Positions 20,661 through 31,612 of a stretch of 64,000 nt of DNA are shown here, in pieces (position 1 is the first letter of the stretch; the number at the start of each line of letters is the position of its first letter). The DNA is taken from NCBI GenBank assembly GCA_037953745.1, contig JBAKBP010003222.1, positions 93,828 to 157,827 on the forward strand, read 5' to 3'. The DNA comes from Lithodes maja. Taxonomy: Eukaryota; Arthropoda; Malacostraca; Decapoda; Lithodidae. The position numbers were made by a program, and so were the translations under genes. The notes below the pieces were generated by a model that saw nothing but the letters and a program-made list of their open reading frames with translations, searched no databases and was not told where the DNA came from.

Positions 20661-22021
20661 CCCTTTACCGGGCGAGGAATCATATATGGTAACTTAAATG
20701 GGCGTCCAAAAGGGTGCTCCCAAGACGCCCGGTGTGTGTCTGCCACCACGTCATCATGCCTCAGCCAATCACCAATGATCAGGCTACTCACGTGGGTATG
20801 GTGTAAGAGCTGATGCCATCTCAGTATTGGTTGAGAGCAACTCGAAGTTCAGTTGCAGGCCAGACATGAAGAAAGTAGGATCTCAGCGATTTTTCTCTTG
20901 ACGCCCTCGACCCTAGCTCATCACGTAATATCGGTAAGTTGATAATAATCTGATATTATGCAGTTGAATAGTTGTACTATAACCTGATATAGTTGTCATT
21001 TACGTGGAACATACGGAAATTGGTGAAATTTGTTTGCGAAAAAGTGAATGATCAAATATGGACATGCGCCCGGTAAGGGGTAAAGCCCAAGTGATCATAT
21101 ATGGACTTACGCCCGGTAGCCTATAGAATTGAAATTACTAAATATGATCATTTCGCCCGGTAAGGGGTTGTACTCCCAAGTTACATAAAACCATATAACT
21201 TTGATGATAGTTACCCAATCAGCATGGCACATGGCCACAACTTGGGTAGGGATTCTAGAATGTTCAACATAGAAATAAATGACCGATTTCTATTATTTCC
21301 TCATAAGTGTACAGTGAAATAAATATGAGTTTGGTAAGTTTAGTGAGTTAACAAATATTTTAGTGAGTTCACATATATTTTTGATATTGTGAGGCATATA
21401 CTGAAGTTTTTTTGAGATATGAGTACTGTCACATAAAGAAATACCAATTTTCATGGGGATCCTATGCCCAAAATTTGCTGAAATTCATTGGTCGGGGGGA
21501 ACCTCTGCCCAAATTTTGCTGGAATTCATTGTCCATGGGGAACCTATGCCAAAATGTTGCTGGAATTCTGTGTTCATGGGGAAGCTATGCCCAAATGTTG
21601 CTGGAATTACTTGTTCAGGGGGAACCTATGCCCAATTTGTTTTTTGGAATTAATTATTCATGGGGTAGCAGACAGTGTCTGGATTGTGAAAAGTACCTAA
21701 ACTAAAATATTCATATATAATCTATTTATATACTTATTAAAATAAAACGCTTATTTTTGGGTAATATAATGATATAACTGTTATTCTGTGTATTTGTTTA
21801 CCTTAATTTACATTTTCAATATAGCATAATTCAAGATTATTTTTACCCTAGACCAGCGCTTGACCATATATGATCACTTCGTCAACCTCGATTTGCTAAT
21901 TCAATATGCAAAAATGTGAAAAAAAATCATAAGCAAAAATACCTTAGAATTAAGTCTACTTTCATGGTCTAGGGTCAAAACATGAAATTTCTAAGTATTT
22001 CTATGAGTGCCCGGTAAAGGG
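20661..22021. mobile_element. TTAA-flanked non-autonomous element, 1361 bp, inside the BEL integrase
   Basis: TTAA at 20657-20660 and 22022-22025. Termini CCCTTTACCGGGC and GCCCGGTAAAGGG are exact 13-bp inverted repeats. GCCCGGTAAGGGG recurs internally at about 21067-21080 and 21154-21168, next to GATCATATATGG-type words. No transposase frame is recognisable. TTAA plus CCCTTT ends point to piggyBac-type mobilisation. Confidence 0.92.
21431..21670 (+). repeat. Imperfect 41-bp tandem repeat, about 6 copies
   Basis: Units contain CATGGGGAACCTATGCCCAAA and TTGCTGGAATTC with a spacing of about 41 bp. The array lies inside the TTAA element. The three open frames here come from the repeat and are not genes. 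Confidence 0.8.
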
Positions 22022-22025
22022 TTAA

Positions 22026-22549
22026 CACCGGCTCATTTATTATATGGTAGACGATTGGACCCAGTCCCCCGTTTGGACGTGACCAAGGAATTAGTGGATC
22101 CCTCCGTTAATGAAGCAGATGCACACTTGCGACGAAGCTACCATAAACTCTGCAAAATACTGGCCTCCTGGAACAAACATTGGGCATCTGAGTATATCTT
22201 GAGCCTACGGGAGAGGTATTATGGTGCGAATTCTGCTAGTAACCGTCACAAACCGGTAGTGGGAGACATAGTTTTGTTGAAAATGGACCAACCTCACTCT
22301 AAATGGCCCTTAGCAAGGATCCAAGAAGTCTATCCTGATTCTGAAGGAGTTATCAGAACCGTTAAGGTTGTATCTCGAGGACAAACCACTCTCCGAACTG
22401 TAGATCGTCTCATACCTATGGAACTCGCCATCCCACCGGAAGAAGAACAGCAACCCATAGTAATAGGGAGCCGAAGACCACCACGAGCAGCTGCTGCGGG
22501 GTCTAGAAGAAATTGGCGTGATTTGTTAGCCGCAGGTGATATAACATGA
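22026..22549 (+). pseudogene. BEL/Pao integrase C-terminal part
   Basis: The frame resumes after the TTAA element with PAHLLYGRRLDPVP and continues with a KPVVGDIVLLKMD and WPLARIQEVYP region typical of the BEL integrase C-terminus, ending RLIPMEL plus a short tail. The stop is at 22547-22549, 32 bp before the 3' LTR. This part is undamaged, and removing the insert with one TTAA would put it in frame with the upstream part. Confidence 0.85.
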
Positions 22550-22581
22550 TGCGACACATCATACTTCGCCGGGCCCCAATC

Positions 22582-23335
22582 TGTGAGAAATAAATTGACT
22601 ACACCGGTATCTGGGGAATGTTGGCAACAACCTTCCGATAGGGTAACCTCACTAGAGTGAACAATTTCCTACCAGATCCCGGTGATTGTATATATTGTAG
22701 AGATTAATTAATGTTAGATTACCTTGATCAAGTTAATTTAGTTATAAAACCTTGTAGAAATAAGTTTAGAAGAACTGTAAAGAGGATCAGTTTAAATATT
22801 CCCGCGACCGCATACGCGATCCACCGTTTGCTTTAGGGTCGTTAATATCTTGATATTATGTTCACTAAATCGTTGTGAAACGATGTTCACCCTTATAATT
22901 ATATAATTTAAATGCTGATAATTAATTATATGATTTCGTGAAGAGGGAATGAACCCTTGGTTACGAATTAATATATAGTTTATTTAAGAGTCGGAAGTTG
23001 AAGTTCCGATCAGACGCTAGTAAACTTTTGAACGGTAGAGACGTGTCCCGTGATCTCCTCCACCACAATCCCCGCGCCAGGCCCGGAGTCCTGACCCTTT
23101 AACCCTGGTCTACCGAAGCCGGAATCCTCGAAACTACACCAAGACCCTAGTATAGCTAAGTCATTGATATACATGGCCATTGATACAATGTTTAGTTAGG
23201 GCATCCTGAGAGACAGGCTACCATAGTTCATACCATAAGGTAGGCGATCTCAGACTTTATTTTTATTTATGTTTATTAATTTTATATTTCGATTGGTGTG
23301 GTAAGACATAACCTTTGGCCATATTATCCCCCACA
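22582..23335 (+). repeat. BEL/Pao 3' LTR (754 bp)
   Basis: Aligns along its whole length with 12100-12872 and ends CCCCCACA, followed by the TATAT duplication. I see no convincing polypurine tract just upstream; the nearest candidate is the G-rich CGCCGGGCCCC at about 22568-22577. Confidence 0.95.
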
Positions 23336-24560
23336 TATATAAAAATAGAATAGTTGACCTTGACCTTTGACCTTTATGGTATGTCTCAAAATGTATTATT
23401 TTCCATTTGCATATAAAGTGCAACTATCTCACCAAATGTTGTGAAGTTTGCATAAAAAGTAAAGAAAATAGCATATTGACTTTATATTTGACCTTGACCT
23501 GTGACCTTGACCTTTCATAAGGTATTGTATAGTTTCTTGTATGACTTTGACCTAAGTATTCCGAATATACATGGTAAGCCTAGTGATAATCTAAGTTAGT
23601 ATAGGACATACTAGTAAAACACTTATTTTGACCTTTGACCTTACCATTTAGAATATTTATCTAAAATTTGAGCAATACAATATCAAGGTTACTAGCAATT
23701 TGCGTAGTGATAATGAAGACATTTGAGTAAAAAATAATAATAAATGGTAAAAGTTGACCTTTGACCTTGACCTTTTTGTAAGACATTTTTGTTTTCATTG
23801 ACATTGCCCAGGGAAATCAAATTAATAAGTATGCCAAATTTCATTAAAACCCATCATAGTTAGTTTCATATATATTAATAGAATAGTTGACCTTGACCTT
23901 TGACCTTTATCTTGACCTTAGTGATATGCATGTCAAAATTTAATATTTTCCTTTTCATTTAAAGTGCAACTATCTCACCAAATTTTATAAAGTTTGCATG
24001 AAAAGTAAAGAAAATGGCATATTGACCTTTTATTTGACCTTGACCTTTCATATGGAGTTGTATAGTTTCTTATATGACCTTTGCCTAGGTTTTCCGAATA
24101 TACATGGTAAGCCTAGTGAAAATCTAAGTTAGTATATGAAATACTAATACAAATCTTATTTTGACCTTTGACCTTAACCTTTAGAATATTTATCTGACAT
24201 TTGATCAAAAGGATATCAAAGTTATCAGTAACTTGTACAGTGAAAATTAAGAAACTTGAGTAAAAACTAATAAATATGAAATATTGACCTTATTTTTAAC
24301 CTTGACCTTTGACCTTAACCTTTAGGTTAAATGGAAAATTGATTTTTGACTGACCATTGCATTGACCAAATGGATATTCCTGTGAAATTTGGTGAAAATC
24401 CATCAAACGGTCTAGGAGTTACCGGACAGACAGACGGACAACGGACGACGATGACGGACGACGACGACGACAGACAAGCTGAAATTATTGTGGTGCACAG
24501 TATACGGGCGGGATCTGTGTGTGTGATACCACTCTGCTTCGCAGAGTTGATAAATTTATA
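23336..24560. repeat. TGACCT/TTGACC-rich repeat block, right half
   Basis: Continuation of the block at 9454-12099, with at least nine clusters such as TTGACCTTGACCTTTGACC (near 23350, 23496, 23755, 23888, 24033, 24163, 24290). The unit of roughly 500 bp seems duplicated: 23390-23870 and 23940-24330 share ordered phrases. The block ends in GACAGACAGACGGAC-type repeats and the small hairpin CTCTGCTTCGCAGAG (about 24533-24547). Confidence 0.8.
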
Positions 24561-26093
24561 CAAATTTGGAAGAACTTGTTGGAACCAAAATATTTAGAGA
24601 AATTTGATTTACTCCACTGGTTTCTATTGATCCTTTGTTGCATAAATAACACCGACCGGTATTAACTAGAACAAAATTAAAGTGATATACATGGTACAAA
24701 ACCCATGTTTTATTTATACTGCATATGAACGTGAATATCATCAGAAGTCTCCCGACAGTTTGGATAATGGAGTGGCTTTGAATGTACTGAAGTCGGTGTA
24801 GTGTTGTGTCGCGTCATTTGAGTAGGTATGATGTGTGTTGTGGGTGAAGTGCTTAAGTGTGATGTATTTTATGATTGTACGCCTCTGGGTCGTCTGGCAA
24901 TAGATAGCTTATAGATTTTGTTAGGCTCCGTTATAGTGTATTATTTTGTGATTGCTTGTGCTGTAAGGTATGATTGTTTGTTGTGTAATTTTGCTTTATA
25001 TTATGAACAATTATGTTGTACTATGGTGTGATGTGCTGCATGTTGCTGTTGTGGTGGGTTTTGGAGTGTTGTACTGTATATCGTGTTATATATTGTTGTA
25101 ATGTGTTGTGACATGATGTGTGGTGCGTTTTATTATTATTAGGTGTTACGTTAGATACTAGGGATGAGAAGTGGTGTTGTAAGGTGTAATAGTGCTGTAC
25201 ATAAGAGTGTTCTCCTACAATTATTTGCCCACTCGTTTGAATGGGATAAATGTGACACTAGATTTCAAAGGTATCGCAACATTGACTAAAAGTAGATTAT
25301 TATATGCGAGATGTTTTGTTACTATTATTCTATTTTAGTATATATTTAAATATATTTTTCCAGTGTTCATGTTTATATGGTTGTTTTGTGTTATGAAACC
25401 TGTTGGAAATTGTTTTGTACTCATTATCCAGTAATCTTAGCTCACGCCCCTCACTAGAGGTGAGTAATCTAATTATGGGTGCCGTGGGATACATAAAAGG
25501 TTGAGGGGGGTTCTGCCCCTCTCATCCCCTGTGACAAATTTAAAACAGCATCTATTTTACCAGTAAGGGGCCACATTATAAATTTACCTAACAATCTTGG
25601 CACGCCGCAAACGATAGTGAGATTTTTTTGGTCTTGACAGTGCTTCTATATATTGCCAAATATAATGCATTTACGACGGTAATGATGTATATAGCACTAC
25701 AGTATATAATATAACCAAGCTACAGTCCACGTTAACATCAACGGCTTTGAATAATGATCACTGATAAATTTTTCTATTTTTGTATAAACGTAGGCCTATA
25801 TTTAAAATGCTCCCATATTGGAATTGATGAAGAAGTTTACGGCGTAAAACGCTTGTGTGAATTAGCATTTAAATTGTACTGTCAAGTGTATGTTATGGTA
25901 TAATGTGCTCTGATATATAATTAAATTTAGTTTATGTTTTGCTCTGTAATCTTTGTTATTTATTGTGGTTGTGGTTCTGTGCTTTGTGTTCTGATGTATT
26001 TCGATATCTTCTAATTATGTATGTTTGATTTCATGAACCCGAGAACGGCAAGAAGACTCATAGAGGTTTTGGTGGTGAAAGGCGACGAACCTC
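24561..26093. other. Non-coding region
   Basis: TG-rich and AT-rich sequence with no reading frame of note, no terminal repeats and no recognised element. A GTTGT/GTGTT-rich stretch at 24770-25200 is low complexity. Confidence 0.5.
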
Positions 26094-26097
26094 TTAA

Positions 26098-26533
26098 CCC
26101 GCTGAGTACCAGCTAAATATTTATAAATGTACCACCCAGGACCGGCTGATTCTGAATTTTTTTTTTTCCAGAAACAATAGCGAATGGGTTAGGAATGAAG
26201 AGAAAACCACGAATAACCGATCAAAAAGCTCAAAAAATGGTCCTACGGGGCCGCCGAAAACGGATTTTACAAGAGTATAAAATTGAAGGCAATTTCCCGC
26301 AAAAAATATGTTTTTGCGCGCTCACGCGCACGCGGTTGGACTTCGAGAGTTTTCAACCATCGGCATGAGTGCTTGGGATACTTACACAGTTTCCATACAA
26401 ATCTGAGCCCTCTACGTGCCATAGGACCTGAGTAATTGGGACCGGAGTGACACTAACGCAGATGTCTGCGTCGCTGGGGTTTAGCGTTACATACATTGCC
26501 GACGCACTGTTTGCGTCGCTGGGGCTCAGTGGG
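26098..26533. mobile_element. TTAA-flanked short element, 436 bp
   Basis: TTAA at 26094-26097 and 26534-26537. Termini CCCGCTGAGTACCAG and GCTGGGGCTCAGTGGG form an imperfect inverted pair. GCGTCGCTGGGG occurs twice near the right end (about 26468 and 26514). Non-coding; it looks like another piggyBac-type MITE family. Confidence 0.75.
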
Positions 26534-26537
26534 TTAA

Positions 26538-27152
26538 GATCCAAGGCTTAAAAAAGAAACTTTTAAAAGGCCCCAGTAGCAATTAAAACAAAGGTATATG
26601 TGATTAAGTGAGATAATTCCCCTCCATTCCTTCTATCACTCCTCCACATGTGACAAAGCCCCTTCCATCCCCCCCCCTTCACAATTATCACCTATTTTTC
26701 CTCTTATTCCATTGTTTATCGGGTTATTTACCACGCCAATATCTCCAACCCGGTTCCAAGGTGTTGTCCTGCGCCTAGAGAGTGTGTGGGGATAGAGAGA
26801 GAGGCTTCAGTCTGCCTCTAGGCTTCGGAGAGGGAGGGTAAACGTCGCGTTCGCCTAACACTTCATGACTGGACGGTCGGCAATAATTAGTCTTTTTCAG
26901 CCCTCAAATACTATTTCCACTTGTTTTATTGCTGTTACATGTTAATATCTTCATGTTAAACGTAAAATAGGCGCATATGAATAAGTAATAACGATATTTA
27001 TCGTAAAATGACGATTTTAGGCGGGAATGAAGCCTAATATCGTCGCTTGGTGGTAGGGTGTGCACTACCAATAACTCGCGCTTAACAGGTTAAGTTCTGA
27101 GATAGAGATGGATAGATAGATATAGATAGATATAGCTAGCTAGCTAACTACC

Positions 27153-27212
<60 letters not shown>

Positions 27213-27586
27213 CAGACCACGCAGACCTTACGGCCCCTAATATAGTGCACTTTGTGATGAATAGTGTTCTGGGAGTTCAGTATTCGATAATTGAATATTT
27301 ATCGTGATCATGTGCTGAACCTTGAACTGCCTTGGTGGTATAATTGGTAAAGTTCTTTTAAGTTCAAATGCTTTCATTAATTTCATTGGGGGGTGTTTAA
27401 TGTAGGGTGTGAGATTAATTAATTAAAATTTTATCGACTGGCTATGGATGGTGGTGCTGTACAGGAGTGTTACCAACGACCCGTCTCACACAACACTATA
27501 TGATAAGGATTTCACCTTAAGATAATATGTTTGGGTGCCTACATTTTGTTGTCATCCATTTGTTTCCTTCATGCATTCCATTATGT
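26538..27586. other. Non-coding region with simple repeats
   Basis: No gene seen. It contains an AGAT-type run at about 27105-27135 and a (GA)n run of about 57 bp at 27154-27210. Confidence 0.6.
27154..27210. repeat. (GA)n microsatellite
   Basis: Uninterrupted GA dinucleotides for about 57 bp, directly after an AGAT-rich run. Confidence 0.95.
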
Positions 27587-27771
27587 CTATCTATCTATAT
27601 ACTCAGGCCCAATCCCCACTTTCCCTATAGTTTTCCCCTTTTTTTTTCTTTTATTTTAGGGGGTCGCCAACTCCAGACAGACCCAGAGACCAGGGTCACC
27701 AAGGTCCCTCCAGCACTTCCCCGGCCTCCGACCACCCGGAGAGGTTCCGATTTAGGCAGGCAGACATGCAG
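27587..27771 (-). mobile_element. Short RTE 3'-end insertion
   Basis: Matches the 3' UTR of the RTE-like LINE at 7457-7833 (for example CACCCGGAGAGGTTCCGAT and the ACTCAGGCCCAATCCCC end). CATTATGT flanks it at 27579-27586 and 27772-27779. A tail of TCTA-type repeats (TAGA on the minus strand) lies at the left. Heavily 5'-truncated. Confidence 0.8.
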
Positions 27772-28020
27772 CATTATGTAAAAAATAAAAAATAATTTAA
27801 TATATAAACAGGTTGATCAAGTTTAATATACTTATTTTAACTTTTGTATTTAATCATAGATCTCCTTGCACAATCCCCATAACCTTTGCTGGGCGAGTAC
27901 AACACCATTGGGTATTCCAAATGAAGGGATCTGAACTGCATTGATCCTGTACTTGTTCCATGTTAATATTCCCTACATTGTGATTTTCTTACATAAAATC
28001 ATGTGGGCCTTTATTACCAA

Positions 28021-28790
28021 AAAGATATAGACAAGCTAGAACGAGTTCAACGTAGAGTTACCAAAATGATACATAGCCTAAAGAACAAACCATACAAGGA
28101 GCGTCTTAGATAATTAAATATATTTCCTTTAACCCAGCGCAGATTAAGGAGGCGACTTAATTCAAGTGTTCAAAATTATCAAAGGCATCGACAATATGAA
28201 CTGTAGTAAGTACTTCACAATCGACCAATCTAATTACACGTGGGGAAACGGTTGCAAAATTATTGGCAAATCTTTTAACTCACACAAATTCAAGAATTTC
28301 TTCTTCAATCGAGTTGTCAACGTGTGGAATGGGCTTCCCCAAAACGTTATAAACTGCAGCACCGTTGATTCTTTTAAACTTCGCCTAGACAAATATCTTG
28401 CATCAAACCCGCGACTGACTGCATTTGTAAATTAATAACTTTATTTTATTCCCCCCTCAAATTCATCTAGGATTATTGCGTATATATATTAATAAGATGT
28501 TACTCTCTTTTTCCCAGATATACGAAAGATCACTTGTAAATGTGTTATGTTACTAGCCCATCTTTCCCCTACTAACTTCCTAATCCTGCCACGGACATTA
28601 GTTCCAGGGCAGTAGTTCCCTTTACAATTTTCCTTTACCAACTCTAAACCACTGTTTGGACACTTGATCCTCAATGTGTTGGAGAACAAGCACCCTAGAG
28701 AGGTCACTAGATCTGTTGTTGCTTGATTTCCTTTGTACTCCTGTGTATGTTTACCATAATTATAGTGACGTATCTCGGTAGGCTGCATCT
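28021..28790 (+). pseudogene. CR1-like LINE 3' end (RT C-terminus plus 3' UTR)
   Basis: Plus-strand fragment of the same family as 53631-57755. It starts at KDIDKLERVQRRVTKM-like sequence, passes through a stop and frameshifts, and ends with an open part at 28166-28435 containing FKIIKGIDNMNCSKYF and FFFNRVVNVWNGLP. The 3' UTR follows and ends near a TCCTTTGTACTCC sequence at about 28730-28742. It is 5'-truncated and decayed. Confidence 0.8.
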
Positions 28791-29148
28791 AGTAAACAAT
28801 GTTTCGCAAGTAGCTCTTGAGGTCACTAGGCTATTTGTGGAACGTTTTCAATTGAGGGCTTCTCCCTGAATGGTGTTTTTATTCATGTTGTCAAATTTTC
28901 TAAGATAATTAAATATAACATAAGCAATGTAATTAAGACACTGACCCTTCCAGACTCGGTGGCTGTCCAATTACTTAGTCAACCTTCGTATACTCCAGCC
29001 TCTGGGGAATTTGGCTGAACTTTGATTAATATATTCCACAACGAAGGAAACGTGCAGTATATTAGTAGATTTGGTAAGTGTAAGGGGAGGAGACAGTCTC
29101 CATCAATAGTTACGTCCTACCTGCATATTGATAACTGTTTTTATCTTG
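28791..29148. other. Non-coding spacer
   Basis: No gene or repeat recognised. Confidence 0.5.
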
Positions 29149-29152
29149 CTAA

Positions 29153-29356
29153 CCCCTTCTGTACCGATCACATATTTTACAATTTTATTTCAGCGACATT
29201 TTTTTTTTTTATGAAGCTTAGGAAGGGTACATGGTATCTAAAAGTATTAATTGAGACAGTATGTAGCCTTTTTATGGGTAAACGTCCTCATAACTGAACA
29301 AATCATCTAATAGTTGTCAGAATAAAATGGAATGGATGTCACCGGTACAGAAAGGG
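29153..29356. mobile_element. Probable TTAA-type short element, about 204 bp
   Basis: The right flank is TTAA (29357-29360); the left is CTAA (29149-29152), probably a mutated TTAA. Ends CCCCTTCTGTACCG and CGGTACAGAAAGGG are inverted. Size and ends resemble the element at 9258-9449, so the two may belong to one family. Confidence 0.65.
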
Positions 29357-29559
29357 TTAATGAAAAATGCAAGTCTTTAATTAACCCTTTGAGGATTATG
29401 ACACAAATTCATAAATTCAGTTTTCTATACATCAAATACAAACTAAATATACTATTTATTGAAAAGCAAGGGTCATCCAACAATCAAACCAGATAGTTAT
29501 AATACCATAATGAAAGACATACGGGGTCCATAATTTTTTGTAAGTGACTTCCACCAAGA

Positions 29560-29800
29560 GATTTGCCTTGTGTGGGCCACTTGGCTGTCTGCAGACTCCC
29601 ATTGTCTTAAGTTCTTTTATACAATTGTATCTTGGTTGCACGTCTAGTGTAAGTAACACAACACATTTATGAGATGGGTTGGGTGTTAAAGGGATCTGCC
29701 TTGTGTGGGCCACTTGGCTCTCTCCAGACTCCCATTCTCTTATGTTCTTTCTTACAATTGTATTTTGGTTACATGTGTAGTATAAGTAACATAACATAAC
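29560..29800. repeat. Tandem duplication with 133-bp period
   Basis: GCCTTGTGTGGGCCACTTGG occurs at 29565 and 29698, followed in both by similar sequence (ACTCCCATT, CTTACAATTGTAT-like, AAGTAACA). Two diverged copies; no gene. Confidence 0.8.
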
Positions 29801-29827
29801 GTTAAGATAGCTTCTTTCATTCCTCAG

Positions 29828-30374
29828 TTGTTCCTTCAAAGAAAAAGACCAAAGGGAAAACTGAATGAGAACACTAAAGCGCTGAAACAGAGAATGGAGT
29901 GGTGGAAAAATGGGGAGTTAGACAAAATTCTTAGCCAAGTACGAGCAATCCAGCAAAAACTGAAAACAAAACAACGAAGAAAGAGGAAGCCAGATGATAT
30001 GGCACGATCAGTGGGAAATAGCATGAAAATTGGTAAAGTGGCACAAGCAGTCAGAATGATCACTGGGGAAGCCTCAAGTGGGGTGCACGAAGTGAATCAA
30101 AACATCTTGGACCAGCTAAAGTAGAATAACACCCAGAAGCAAAACCAGCAAGTGATGAGGCCAAACTAGACGGGGAATATGTTCCTCCAGACCCGGTGAT
30201 ATATGAGAATATAACTGGAGACCTCGTATGGAGAAAGGCACTGAAAACACAGGGAGGAGCAGGTCCATCAGGTGTTGATGCTAAGACTTGGAGGATCTTT
30301 CTAAGTCAAAACAAGTTTGGTTCAGCCGTGGGTTACCTCCTTGTGAAGCAATAGCAATGCTGGCAAAGAAACTT
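29828..30374 (+). pseudogene. N-terminal part of the R2-like-endonuclease LINE RT
   Basis: Frame 29828-30124 is a Lys/Arg-rich helical region (MEWWKNGELDKIL, ARSVGNSMKIGKVAQAVRMI). After a stop, another frame at about 30170-30345 encodes GDLVWRKALKTQGGAGPSGV, the fingers region of RT, and a further shift gives CEAIAMLAKKLASS. Two frame breaks show decay. The sequence stops at 30383, the left target duplication of the composite insertion, and resumes at 33067. Confidence 0.75.
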
Positions 30375-30383
30375 GCATCATCA

Positions 30384-30740
30384 GGTTCCATAGGGATTGG
30401 GCCCATACGGGATTGGGCCCATATGGAATTGGGCCCAGACGGGATTGGGCCAACAAGACTGAGCCCATACGGGATTGGGCCCATACGGGATTGGGCCCAG
30501 ACGGGATTAGGCCCAGATGGGATTGGGCTCACGGGATTGGGCCCAGATGGGATTGGGCCCACAGGATTGGACCCAGACGGCACTGGGCCCAAACGGAATT
30601 TGGCCCAGACAGGACTAGGCCCATACGGAATTGGGCCCAGACTGGATTGGGCCCAGACAGGACTGGGCCCATACGGAATTGGGCCCAGACGGGATTGGGC
30701 CCAGACGGGACTGGGCCCATACAGGATTGGGCCCAGACGG
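30384..30740 (+). repeat. 16-bp tandem array, GGGATTGGGCCCAKAC type
   Basis: About 22 units alternating ATACGGGATTGGGCCC and AGACGGGATTGGGCCC. Three 16-bp units make 48 bp, so translations repeat every 16 residues and all frames stay open. These frames are not genes. Confidence 0.95.
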
Positions 30741-30872
30741 ATTTTTTTTTTTTTTTTTGGTATTATTAATATTATTGTTATATAGGCTATATACAGTATA
30801 TACAGTATATATATTTTTTTTATTTATTTTTTTTTTTATTATTTTTATTATTATTAATATATATATATATTC
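30741..30872. other. AT-rich core between inverted arrays
   Basis: A T run followed by TATTATTAATATTATTG, TATACAGTATATACAG and more AT. It separates array copies of opposite orientation. A similar core lies at 32617-32688. Confidence 0.8.
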
Positions 30873-30946
30873 CGTATGGGCCCAGTCCCGTCTGGGCCCA
30901 ATCCCGTCTGGGCCCAATTCCGTATGGGCCCAATCCCGTGGCCACA
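30873..30946 (-). repeat. 16-bp array in inverted orientation
   Basis: TCCGTATGGGCCCAGTCCCG-type units, the reverse complement of the first array, ending CCCAATCCCGTGGCCAC. The same ending occurs at the right edge of the whole insertion (33050-33065). Confidence 0.9.
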
Positions 30947-31612
30947 GAGTATAGTGAAGATGTGACTGTAGTGAAGATGTAAGTACAGTGAAGATGTGAG
31001 TATGGTGAACATGTGAGTGTAGTGAAGATATGAGTATGGTGAACATGTGAATGTAGTGAAGATGTGAGTATGGTGAACATGTGAATGTAGTGAAGATGTG
31101 AGTATGGTGAACATGTGAATGTAGTGAAGATGTGAGTATGGTGAACATGTGAGTGTAGTGAAGATATGAGTATGGTGAACATGTGAGTGTAGTGAAGATG
31201 TGAGTATGGTGAACATGTGAGTGTCGTGAAGATGTGAGTATGGTGAACATGTGAGTGTAGTGAACATGTGAGTATGGTGAACATGTGAGTGTAGTGAAGA
31301 TATGAGTATGGTGAACATGTGAGTGTAGTGAAGATGTGAGTATGGTGAACATGTGAATGTAGTGAAGATGCAAGTATAGTGAAGATGTGAGCGTAGCGAA
31401 GATGTGAGCGTAGCGAACATGTGAGTATGGTGAACATGTGAGTATAGTGAAGATGTGAGTATGGTGAACATGTGAAGATATGAGTATGGTGAACATGTGA
31501 GTGTAGTGAAGATGTGAGCGTAGTGAAGATGTGAATATGGTGAAAATGTGAGTGTAGTGAAGATGTGAGCGTAGTGAACATGTGAGTATGGTGAAAATAT
31601 GAGTATAGTACA
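30947..31612 (+). repeat. 17-bp minisatellite with 34-bp higher-order unit
   Basis: Alternating GTGAAGATGTGAGTATG and GTGAACATGTGAGTGTA units, about 39 copies. Seventeen is not a multiple of three, so translations repeat every 17 residues in all frames; the long minus-strand His/Thr/Ser frames here are artefacts. Confidence 0.93.

Larger units (their letters stand above)
12100..23335 (+). mobile_element. BEL/Pao LTR retrotransposon, decayed, with nested TTAA element
   Basis: LTRs at 12100-12872 and 22582-23335 start TGTGAGAAAT and end CCCCCACA. A TATAT duplication flanks the element (12095-12099 and 23336-23340), though in AT-rich sequence. The order is leader with an SGNH-like frame, gag, protease, RT, RNase H, integrase, as expected for BEL/Pao after the leader. 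Multiple frameshifts, stops and an internal integrase deletion make it inactive. It was inserted into the TGACCT-type repeat block. Confidence 0.93.

Noticed and set aside
24411..24480. Coding triplet repeat GACGACGAC
   Set aside because: Part of the GACAGACGGAC-type end of the TGACCT repeat family, not a gene.
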